From positions 41,785 through 105,784 of the forward strand of contig NMRB01001193.1 of assembly GCA_002633025.1 (NCBI GenBank): DNA of 64,000 nucleotides, given 5' to 3'. Shown here piece by piece: positions 38,401-50,400 of this stretch (positions within the stretch are counted from its first letter, which is position 1; each line of letters starts with the position of its first letter). The DNA is from Notospermus geniculatus. Its lineage: Eukaryota > Nemertea > Pilidiophora > Heteronemertea > Lineidae. Position numbers and translations under genes: made by a program. The notes below the pieces were generated by a model. That model made no database searches and was not told the DNA's origin. It saw only the letters and a list, made by a program, of their open reading frames with translations.

Positions 38401-41400
38401 TGTTTGCACGTTGCCATGGCAACCATCTTTGAAGCACAGTGTTCTCTTTCAGAGAGTGAAGAGTTCCCTGCGACCAAATCAAGGTGATTGGAACCATATG
38501 GTCCTCAAAGATCTGCGGAGTTCAAGTTGTAAGTTATTCTTGACTGCCACGGACATAAATGTGACGTTCAACGAGGTGGATGTCTTCACCCCCATTGCGG
38601 CTGGTCCATTCGTTGCCTTGATAGAGTAAGTACATATGTGACCCATCACCACGAAATGAGTCTTAAGTTGTTCAGAATATGAACCAGCTTGAATCAAAAC
38701 AACCACCAGGATAAAAAGGAAGAAACAGAATCACTCAGGTTTCACAAAAGTCAAACAACAGGCCATGACCTTCTGAAATTGACAAATATTTGGTTTCACC
38801 CTGCCAGCCTCAGAGCATCTTATGACTCATTTTGTGGTGACGGGTCATATATTCAGTTATTTCATTGGAAATATTCTTGAATTATTAAGCAGGAGGGAAC
38901 AAGTTATATCCTTGACGAGGCTCTGTGAGTAATGTGAGAAGTTAGGTTTAGCCCACGGCGTTGGGGTCCCAGGAAACCAGGTTTCTGTGGAGATAATGAG
39001 GTGTCTGATCCTAGAGCTCTATATTTGTGAATCTGTAAAATCCGATATAGCAAGTTTAGCTTGTTTTTTTTTGTTCAAAATTGACAAAAAAATTCACCGT
39101 TTCAGCATCAGTGGTGCAAGTAACATCCAGGTGTTTCCTGGGAATGTCATGACAATTACAAAACCTGTGAAAGATGTTGAACTGAAATCACTCTCTTCTC
39201 ACCTGAAGTGGAATAAGGGTGATAAACTAACAGTCAGAGTTCTGACACCAAAGGTAAGCTCTCCTGCCATGTGCTCTGTACTCTGTAATCCAATTTACTG
39301 TTTTGTATTGTACTCCTTTGAATGTTGTACTCCTGTATACTGTAAACCGTGAAATTTTCGCGGCGCTAATTGTTTGTGATTTTCGTACTTCACAAATTCG
39401 CGAAGAATAAATTTTGCGATATGGCCCTTGAGCTTCAGAAATTTTTAAGGTCCAGCGATTTTCGTGCGAATTAAGTTCGCGTTTTGATCCCTCATCGCAA
39501 AAATCGCGAAAATAAAACGCTCGCGAAAATTTCACGGTTTACAGTATACTGCACTCCAAGTGTACTGTAGCACGTGCACTCCTGGGAGTACAGCATTCAT
39601 CACGTAGGCCTACAACTGATAATATGACCATGAAAAAGAAAAAAAATGTCAGGTTTATTAGCATCGGGATAGTGCATCAAGCAAAGTAGAATTGATTTTC
39701 AGATTGATATTTCCAGATGATTCTCTCTGATGTTCTAATTACTGTTCTAATTACGTATCCAACTCAGATCAAACATGACAGAATTATGTCACGCTGTATC
39801 TACAAGAGACAAATTTGCAATCGTGTGCAGCGGCTGACGCACCGTGTGCGATGACAGACAAAAAACCTCTTATGGCGGCAACGACGGAGACAGAATTGCA
39901 CTCGTGTGCTTAACAGTCAATCTTCAACAAAGTTTCCCACTTATAACATGTCTATACCACCCATCCTTGATTTTTGCTTTCAGAAAAAGTATGTGTTGAC
40001 TGGTGTTGATCGTCTGCCTGAGGATATCTACCCTGCCATCGGATTCCACTCCAGGTTTGAGAAAGTCCAACTTTTGACAGAAAATGTCTGGAGGACTCAT
40101 GGACAAGTAAATATGGTAAGGGCTTTTCCCCCTCTCTGTGTTGCCCTCTGCAGGTGTATAACCCATTTATCAGGGCATGGTTTGTATTGCAAGTTGGAAG
40201 CACTATGCGCCAATCAGCCATAAGGGAAAGAAAATTCTATAGGGCTTGCAAGTTAGGTCGTGCCATATTAAAGCCTAGGTCACAAATCCACCGGGCCCCG
40301 TACGATTTTCCCCACCCAGCGGCTTGCAGTGGATTTTAGAGACTGAAACACGGATCTAAGATGAATTATGCCGAAATCGCCTCAATGGATAAGCGGAAAT
40401 TAGACTGGATCAAACTGGGCACCGTAGAAATTGGCCAAAATGTCTGTTTTTATGTTTTTACACGCTGTACGGGCGCCGGAGTGGATATGTGAATGGGGCT
40501 TAACTGGTGGGTAGATTACAAGGACTCTCCATGTCAACAGCCACATGAAAGAGGTTCTTGTTTTCCTGTTGTTGACAGATTAATATAAGTAGTACAGTAT
40601 AACTTTGTCTTTTTTTCCTGTCCAGTTGAGATCAACATTCAAGGACCCTGATACATACTATGGAGAACATGTTCAAATCAGGTAATCAACAATTTAATAC
40701 TCTTGTTTTGTATTACGATAGGCCATGCTGTCTGAAAGACATGTAGGGGGACGACAGTTGAAACTTTTGGGGGTTGGTTGCATCTTCCATTATTTCTGTC
40801 CGGCAACATCTGATTTCGACTCAATGGAATGCAGAAGTTAGGCAAAATATTAGTTTGATTTTTCATGGATCTTTAACCCTTTCGCTGCGTCAGCCATTAT
40901 TATGTAATGCCACGCAGTGCTGCGCCTCAGTTCGTCCGTGGAGGCACCTCCCAACGGCGCCAAAACAATTCAAAAGTGTCGCCATCTATTGGTTCCTGAT
41001 CAAACTAATGTTTCCCAAGTGCGCATACCATTTTTAAAGCTGCTACGGCCAGTGCGTGACAAGTATCAAAGCTGAGGGGCATGACGTGCACTGCACTTCA
41101 CCCGCACGGGACTGCGCATGTGCCATGACATGTATTGCACGTCAAACGCAGCGAAAGGGTTAATCAGACGCAACTCTTGAATAACCGATCGACAGCACGA
41201 TCAGACTACACAAACAAACTTTTGTTTGTTTGTGTTTGTTTTGTTTTGTTTGACGGATTGTCACGGTTACGCAGGTCGAATGCATAATTGAAACCGCAAA
41301 TTCCTGTCTCATTTCCTGACTTCCGCATTCCATTGGGTCAAAGTTAGATATTGTCGGACTTTACCATAATTCCAACCTAAAATGCCCTGTTTTCGATGTA

Positions 41401-44400
41401 CATTTACTAAAATGCCTGCTTTATTCATTTCAATCCCAGCAAGAAACTGGTGTTCGACAAAGCGGCAGGCTGGGGAGACAAAAGAATCAGCTGTGTCTTC
41501 TTGAAAAATACATCTGAGTTTGATGTTGTCCTCGCTGTAAGTTCAATAAAATTTTCCTTCTAAATGCCGTCATTTGGCCTCATTCATGCGTCATCACTGG
41601 ACGACTGTTGCTGAAGGTACAGCGATGTCGCAATCGAAGTGTAAAGTTAACGGACTAGAGCGAGCGCAAAGAAACTGAACCGAATTTGATTTTGAGGTCA
41701 CTCTTCTTTTTTGTCAGGTTGTACCTCAAGCAAAGGATTATCATGTTGAGAAGTTCAACCCTCTTGTCAAGCATGGTGAAATTAGAGTTGTCTATATTCG
41801 AAGTGATTGCAAAGGTATGCTACGTTACGGCCAATCAGTTGTTGGTCAGTGTACACTACATTTTGGGTACTGGTAATCGGAAGCCAGACCTGTGTACATA
41901 TATATGCTTCTGGCCCATGTAGGCCTAGAGTATATCACTGACAGTTACGTCAGTACTCTATCCCTGTTGAAACTGTTAATAAATTTTTGTGCCCATTCAT
42001 TTTTCAGATGTGAACAAAGACTTGACTGGTGACATGTTCGACGTAAAATGGGACATCATCAGTCCAAATTCCGACACAGAAGAAGTAGAAGTGAGGGCGG
42101 CACGCCTTCAGTCTTCGGCACCGTCTGCCAACTGTCATAAGTAAGTTGCCCCATTCATGGTGAATCCAAAAGGGACACTATTCCAAGAATACTATACTAG
42201 GAGCTGAGCCATTCGACATATTGGTTGATGGGTGATAGGGTGATGTGGGGTGTGACGTGCAGTTGCCGGCCATAGGTTTTGGAATCTTTGCTGTCCTGAG
42301 CTCCCCAATTTTCAACAATCTTGATGTGTGTAATCAGTGTTTTCTACCCAAAATCGTACACTTACAGAAGAAGAGGGGCATTATAAAACTTTGATCATTA
42401 CAAAATTAAATACTGGTAGTGTCTTTTGTCTTACATAGGTTGAGGTTTGAGTGGATGGGGACAGACACAGCCCAGTCGAGGCTCAGGCCTTTTGAGGAGG
42501 AAAAACCACCAGGTGTAAGTACAGTCCCCCCTCGCTATTACGAACCCTTCGGGACCCAAGGGTTAAGTTCATAATAACGTGGAGTTCGTAATAGCGAGTA
42601 TTTATATACCTGTCATGAAATCTTGGGAGCCAGACGTTGGGTTCGTAATATCCGGGAATTCGTAAAATCGAGGTTCATAGGAGTGAGGGTGCACTGTATA
42701 TGTGTGTGAAAAAACTCATCCGACAATCTGATCTCTCAGTATCGCCATCATTTTCTTATCAAAAGCATGGGTATATTGTGGGGTTGGGGTAGTTCTGATG
42801 TCATCTTATATATTGTCCTTCATCACATCTTTGACGTCATGTAATACTACAGCATGACGGTTGGACGTCAGGATGCCGGCAGGAATACTGGCCAGTTTGG
42901 TGCACCGTTAATCATTTGTCTTATCACAGGTCCAAGCCACACCCACCAGTTGTTATAACGGCATACTTTTATCCTTGTACAGTCGAACCTCGTTACAACG
43001 TACCTCCAGGGACGTAACGAATCTGTACGTTATAACGGTAGTTCGTTGTACCATTTCCAATAAAATGGCCGCCAACTATGATAGACACTCCCTTTCGAAA
43101 GTTGGAGACAATTTCGTCCTCCACGGACAGCGAGATTTGCTTCCATTTAGGCCTACCAGACATGTTTTCTGACCATGTGCTCAGGACCACGCCGCGTCTA
43201 CGGGAGTTACATCAGCTATTCACAGGGACTACTACAATGTATTGAGGCATTGCTAAGCAACGGAGGGGAATCCCGTGCTCTACATTGTTCATAAGCAAGG
43301 CCGCCGCGGCAATTAGCTTCCCGCTGTTCGCTGTAACGAAGGCCTTTTCACTATTTTGTGGGAAAATCTGGTCGTTATAATGAAGTTTACGTTATAAAGG
43401 TGTTCGTTGTAAGCAAAATCAGATGGAAAATGAATTACAGGAAATTGGGACTTTGAAATGTGAATGTTATGGGGTGAAAACGTTGTAAACGGGGTACGTT
43501 GAAACGAGGTTTGACTGTATTTATGTTTATGTTTTAGTTCCCAAAATACTATTAGCCTGTAGATAGGTTGAACGTTGCAAGGTTGAACATTTTGCTTCAT
43601 TGCAGGACTCCGAGATCCTAGAAGTCCTCAAAAATGGAATCACGGTTCACAAGTATTGGATCCCAAAAGCAAGTTACCATGTTCAGTTGGCCTTCCCCGA
43701 GGATGTCTCCAGTTCATTGGAAAGGATCAGTATGCATATGCCGAAACAAGCTGTAAGTCGGCTTCCAATGGGGAACCGGAGTGCCCAAAGGAGGCGCTGG
43801 GGAACAATTCAGTTTTTATACAAAAACGCATGCGCCGCGACGTTGAAAACCTCTTTGACGTCGCACGTCGTTCCGTCGTGCGTCATTAAGAATGAGTGAC
43901 ATTGCTCTTCGATCTGTTCTTTACGCTAAAATACTCAATTTTATTGATAAAATTCGACATGTTCCCGCTTGAATTTTCACTTGAAAACATTCAGATACGT
44001 CGAGTCAGTCCTATACTTGATATTGAACGTGTAAAATTCAAAATTCAGTGGACTATTTCAGGTATATTACGGCTGGAAGTAGGGTGTAGTTTCCAGAATT
44101 AAATGGCAAATAACGTTAGCCTCACTTTCGACGTCATATTTTAGACTGAGTTGTTCATCAGCGCCACGTCATGGATTAGTTCCTCCCGTTCCTCATTCTG
44201 TGTCAATTACATTCTCGTTGACAGATTTCGATCTTTTTCCACAAACTTTAACGAAACATTTTGGAAAGTCATTTCAAGGCCCTCCCAGGGGCAGAGCCAT
44301 GATTTCAGAAAAGAGGGGGTACACTGTGCTAGAAATATTGAAATCTGCGGTCGTGAATTTCAATGGTTTTCTCCAAATTTCAGAATTTCACGGTCAGTTT

Positions 44401-47400
44401 TACAGATTTGTTGGCCGAAAGGAGGGGGGCATGTGCTGGATGTGCCCTCTGGATCCGCGCCTGCCTCCTTTGTTGGTGAATGCTTTTTTCGTGGTCTGAA
44501 AATGTTGCTGACAAGACTATCATTCAATTTTCCAGACTTTCGACCTATCGCATGACTTTGAACCAGGCATGTTGTTAGAATACTCCCCTCCAGGAATGTA
44601 AGTCTTCCTTTCTTCATATGGACAGCCCATTTCTTTGTCCCGTTTGTCAGTAGTCTAGTCATGCACGGTGGAACCTCTCTGTTAGGGATATGTTGGGGTC
44701 TGGATGATTCTGTCCTCAATTGAGAAGTGTCCTGATTACAAAGGTCAAAATCAAGTTCGGTACCGGTACTTAATGATAGAAAAGAAATTCAGTGCAATGT
44801 TTTAGTTATATTTGGCCTAGAAACGGGGTGTGCCTTTCAGAATTAATTGGAAAAAAACGTTGGCCTCACTTTCAATGACAAAGTTCTGACCTGATCGATA
44901 GTCAGCGCCGTCTCACGGCTTAGTTTTGCCGGTACCGTACCTCATTGGAAAGATCCGATCAGAGTCCGCTAGAGCACTGATATTACCGGTATATTTTCTT
45001 TTTCCCGTAGGGATGAGTTCATTGTGGGCGTGGTCAAGGAGGTCAAACAGAATGGGAAACTAGTAATCGAACCAAAATACAAGCCAGAGGACTCCGAATT
45101 TGATGTCGTGCTTACAACTTTGGATGCGACATCAAGCTCAATCAAGCCGATTGCCAGACCACCGTACGAGATTCCAAAGTTGAAAGGCATCGGTAAGACA
45201 CATTTTTGATTGGAACATTGTTCTGCACCCCAGCTCTATGGCATGGCCTAATCGGCCGGTTATAGGCTCGGGGTTTTCTTTATCGTGACCCCACCATCCA
45301 AACTGCCAGATGGATTGCAGACCTGGATGGGGGGCAGAACGGAAAAAATAATACAAATGGTTCTGCCCATACCGGGTGGCACAGGCAGTGGGACGGTAGG
45401 CCAGCACAAGTAGGTCCAGCTTGAAGTGTACACAATCTTCTTCACTTTTGACAGAACCTACTGACCTCTGGGACGTGGCGCCACCTACCTTATTCACACA
45501 GGAACAGATTACAGCCAAGATGGTGGAACACCTTTGGGGATTCTGTATAAAGCGTGGTACACGATGCAAATCGAAATCCTACTTGTACACCGGTAAGAAC
45601 AACTACGGTATTACGATTACGTATACTTTTCATTGTTAAACACTCAGGGCCATATTCATAAAGGGTGTTTAGCCTAATCAGCGTACAAATTCTGCATTAC
45701 ACAGGTTAAAGGCCTAGAAAACTATTGTTCTGCATTTTGTATGCTGCCTGATCTCTGGCATTCACCAACAAGATGATCACACGCGTCTAACTTTCCTGCG
45801 GCTCAGTGTGGGAGGACAAAAGAAAGTGTTGGACAAATTCCAGACAAGCCTGCCTGATCGTTTAACTTTTCCTTTGTCCTCTTGGGCTTAGACGCAGGAA
45901 AGTTGTACGCGTGTGATTATCCTGCGGGTAAATGCCTCTGGTGAAGCACCATACAGACATCAGACAATAGTTTTCTAGGCCTTTAACCTGTGTAATGCAG
46001 AATTTGTACGCTGATTAGGCTAAACACCCTTTATGAATATGGCCCTCAGTTTTGAACAGTGAAAAAGAGTGTTTTTCTGGCTTTTGTCTGCTTCTTTCAG
46101 ATCACCCTAATGTCATCAATATTGTAACAGAATCTTCAATTTATTGACTTCAGTGTTTACATGAATCTTTTCAGTGTTTACATGAATCTTTTCAGTGTTT
46201 ACATGAAACTTGGTTGCTGAAACAGATCTTATATTTCTCTCTAACAGTTCAAGAGACGCAGCTCGCTACTCTTGGCTCTGAGCCACTTTTCACCAACTTC
46301 ACCTCGAAACTTTCCCCGGAGACAATACGCTGTACTTTCTTACCACGGAGCCTCGATGCAACAATGGTGCTGCATCCGAACTTGAGCAGTCTTGCTGACA
46401 TCATAGAACTCAATGTGCATCCACTTTGTTTCCCAGGTAAGTGAATATACATACGTAGATAGATAGATAATTTGAAGTTTCATAACCCTTTTGGATCTTA
46501 AGCTTACACTACGGTGTGGAGTCCACGACAGGCTACTGTCCACCTGTGTGGGGTTATTTACTTGCCCTGGCATAGACACTCAGGTACAAGGGACCACAGC
46601 TTTCAGTTTCATCCGATAGACTCTAATTGGTTCACAGCTTTTCACATACATGTCCTGGCCGGGGATCAAACCCACGCACTGACCCTTATAGGGTTGAAAG
46701 TCAAGCGTGTTAGACCGCTCAACCACCAGGACAAGACGTAGGCCTGGTGGTCTACCCATGTAGGCCTACCCATTTTCGTGGCATAACTGAGGTGTAAACC
46801 GGTCTTCGCTGTTTCACAGAAACATATTTAATGTTCTCACTGTTTCAGCTGGGCAGTCTCACACACTTGTTACGGTAACCTCTCCACATATTTTGGATTC
46901 GGGAGGTGTGCCTGCATCCATTGAACCGAGTGCAGTATTCCGAGATGTCACGACTGCGTGGGGGTTCCTATCGTTGGGAACGAGACAGGTAAGTTAAACC
47001 CCGCTGTTTGAGGAATGTTAGGCCTACTGAGGAATGCGGAGATAGCAGTTACCGAATTCAATCGCAATAAGGGGTTCAAGTCCGTAATTTTCGGGCTATA
47101 AGGCGCGGCTTTTTTCCTGAAGAAGGGTCTAAAATTGGGGGTGCGCCTTATAGGGTGGTGCGCCTTATCTGTGGCTTGAGTCCGACAATTGTAATTAGGC
47201 CTATCAATCATGTTGGGTGTTGTTACCACGAACGGTCAATGCACACTGAGCAGTCATACATTGTATGTGTACAATATGCACTGAAGCATTCACTGACGGG
47301 ACTGCGCCTTATACGGCGGTGCGTCTTATGTATGGATTTCGTCAAAGATTTTGGGTGAAATTAGGGGGTGCGCCTTATAGTCAGGTGCGCCCTATAGTCG

Positions 47401-50400
47401 CAAAAATACGGTATTCATATTTGTTCATTATTTGCAGCCCCAGTTAGGAGCATGGTCCAATTTGATACAGAACGGATCATCTCTTCCCAGTCACATGAGA
47501 GTCCTGGTGAGTTTCGACAGATCACTAAAATATTTCGTTCCTATAGTGCAAGTGATTTCATATGTACTGTCTCAGAGCACGTCACATTATGACCTTAGTC
47601 TTCCAAAACTTTCCGCTGGTGTCATCGGCTGTTGACAAAAAGTGGCATTATCGTGGCCCTTGAATTGTATGTTTCTCATCATGTAATACTGGTAATCTAA
47701 GTTCAAATTTCTTCCATATTTCAGGTAAATTCTCGTTTGCAACATATATTTTCCATGTATGCATCAACTGTTGGCATTCTAGCCAATCAACACTGTGGGA
47801 TGGCAGAATTGGAAGAATCGCAAGTTCACCAAAAGTCCCTCAAGACGGCACTGCAACCGTTGATAATTCAGGACCGTGAAATCCCGTTGGGTTCGTGGTG
47901 TGAGCCGCAGAAAATCATCTTCGTTGCGGATAAACCGCCGGAATACCTCTGCATCGGCCACTTCTACTGCAAGGAACGGGAGACATGGCCGCCGCATGTC
48001 CAGTTCAAACCGGAACTATTTGCACCGTATGAATCAGACCAACACTACGCCGAGTTTGATCTGCAGACAGTTGAAAAACTACCCATTGACTTTTTCTCCA
48101 AGTTTGAAAACATGGAATATCTGAGCATAAAAAATGCCAACAAAATGGAGGAACTGCCCAGTGATTTTGTGAAGTTCTCAAAACTACGGCAATTGTGGAT
48201 CGCCGACACAGCATTAAATCCTTCTTTTGCCTTTTTCTCAAAATGCTGCTTGATATCGATGACCAACTGTCATGGCGCCACAACAAACCCCGCGAGCCAT
48301 TCGCTTTAAACTACCGCTTATCAACCTTGCTTTGCTCCATGTAGAGTAAGTCTTGTTCGTAGAATCCACGTATGTATGCATTGTATTATAATCCTACATT
48401 CTCCAACACTGGGGCGAAAGGCAAAACTACATAATTGGAGAGTGATGCAGTCACCGCTGGTGGCATCGGCTGTTGACAAAAAGTGGCGTTATTATGGCCC
48501 TTGAATTGTATGTTTCTCATCATGTAATACTGGTAATCTAAGTTCAAATTTCTTCCATATTTCAGGTAAATTCTCGTTTGCAACACATATTTTCCATGTA
48601 TGCATCAACTGTTGGCATTCTAGCCAATCAACACTGTGGGATGGCAGAATTGGAAGAATCAGAAGTTCACCAAAAGTCCCTCAAGACGGCACTGCAACCG
48701 TTGATAATTCAGGACCGTGAAATCCCGTTGGGTTCGTGGTGTGAGCCGCAGAAAATCATCTTCGTTGCGGATGAACCGCTGGAATACCTCTGCATCGGCC
48801 ATTTCTACTGCAAGGAGCGGGAGACATGGCCGCCGCATGTCCAGTTCAAACCGGAACTATTTGCCCCGTACGAATCAGACCAACACTACGCCGAGTTTGA
48901 TCTGCAGACAGTTGAAAAACTACCGATTGACTTTTTCTCCAAGTTTGAAAACATGGAATATCTAAGCATAAAAAATGCCAACAAAATGGAGGAACTGCCC
49001 AGTGATTTTGTGAAGTTCTCAAAACTACGGCAATTGTGGATCGCCGACACAGCATTATCAAGAAATTCCCTGAGGCTATTCATGCAAACCAACTGACACG
49101 TGTGCATTTGTCGTGTACAAAACTCACTGAGGTCCCAGAAAGTATCTGTGATCTACCAAATCTTGGTCAACTGGACATCAGTATGAATCCAATAAGTCAA
49201 ATCACACCAAGTATCGGGAAATTGAAGAAGTCATTGAGGATGCTGAATATCTCCGGCATTCCGTGGCTCTGCTTTCAGAAAGCCGCAAACATACTCCCAC
49301 CTGATTGGTACATGAGAGATTCGTTCTCACCGGCCGAGAAACAAAATCTGAAGTTGATTACTGAAGAGGTAGGAAATTTTAGCAAGCCTTGACTTGGTAG
49401 GCCCCTAGACTGGTTCCTATCTGCACTGCCTCCTCACTCAGACAATTAGCTGCCCAAGCGCCATGATGTGGAGGCACCACAAGCGGCGGTATGGGCCAAA
49501 GTACATTTTCAAGATGGCTGACTGGCAGCCATATTTGAAATCCACTCTAGCTGAAATCTGCTTTATAAGGGGTAACGAATAGTCTGCTGTATGACTTACC
49601 GGTAGGTTGTTTATTTGAGTCTATGATCTTGGTGGTATTCTTGAAACTTCCAACATAACATGTCCTGTCACTGTCACTTGAAGAACTTCATTCATGTGGT
49701 AACTTTGTGTTTTCCCACTGATACATTTTCAGAAAATCAACAAACTATTCGAAGACTGTGACATTGACAACAATGGCATGCTCGATGCCAAGGAACTCCC
49801 GAACCTGAACGCGCAGATGTTCTACCTCGTCAGTAGGATAGGACTCAATTATGAACCTGGAGGTGAGGTTTGAATATCGTTTTGGCAATATTTTGTTTCA
49901 CCTTTGAAAGTTTTCCTTTTCTAGTTTGTGCCGTACTGGATACATTTCATCAGAGGCAGTTAAACATTTCTTGTTATTGTGCATTACCGGTACTGCAAAC
50001 GACAAGGACTCAAATTTCGTTGGTATCTTTTGCAGATGCTGATGGGGGCTTCCCCATGGAAATTCTGGAGCTCGAGGAGCTAGAAGACCTCTACCTCGAG
50101 AACCAGGCCATCCATGCCATCCCACCGGAAATCGCAAAATTGAAGAAGTTACGCCACTTGAGCTTGCGATATAATCCATTCTTGGAGACCATCCCTGGAA
50201 CGATCGGTGGAATGAAGAGCATCGAAACCATTAACCTCCGTTGTTGTCCCTCGCTGAAAACGCCGCCTATCGAAATCATCAGCCGTGGAATCTCAGCAAT
50301 CAAAGCTTACCTTACGTATCTCTTGGGAGATGAAGTGGAGTGTCATCGGACGAAGCTGATGATGGTCGGTCTGGGTGGTGCAGGGAAGACAAGCTTATTG

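Larger units (their letters stand above)
38453..43752 (+). other. Double-ROCO module 4: unfamiliar beta-rich region (exons 17-25)
   Basis: Exons 38453-38625, 39106-39253, 39984-40115, 40626-40681, 41440-41536, 41718-41814, 42008-42140, 42439-42514 and 43606-43752, residues about 762-1114. Alternating hydrophobic strands (LFLTATDINVTF, VQLLTENVW, CVFLKNTSEFDVVLAV, ITVHKYWIPKASYHVQL) and many turns suggest beta sandwiches. I do not recognise a family. Neither TIR, kinase nor GTPase motifs are present. Confidence 0.7.
45455..47506 (+). other. Double-ROCO module 6: region before second LRR block (exons 28-31)
   Basis: Exons 45455-45592, 46248-46436, 46849-46988 and 47438-47506, residues about 1196-1374. 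No family recognised. Features seen: TAKMVEHLWGFCIKRG, SPETIRCTFLPRSLDAT, and HTLVTVTSPHILDSGG. A 401-bp palindrome fills much of the intron after exon 28, and a TA-flanked element ends 25 bp before exon 31. Confidence 0.65.

Noticed and set aside
46652-46732. tRNA gene
   Set aside because: The acceptor stem and pol III boxes are good but the anticodon arm does not form; a SINE head is more likely.
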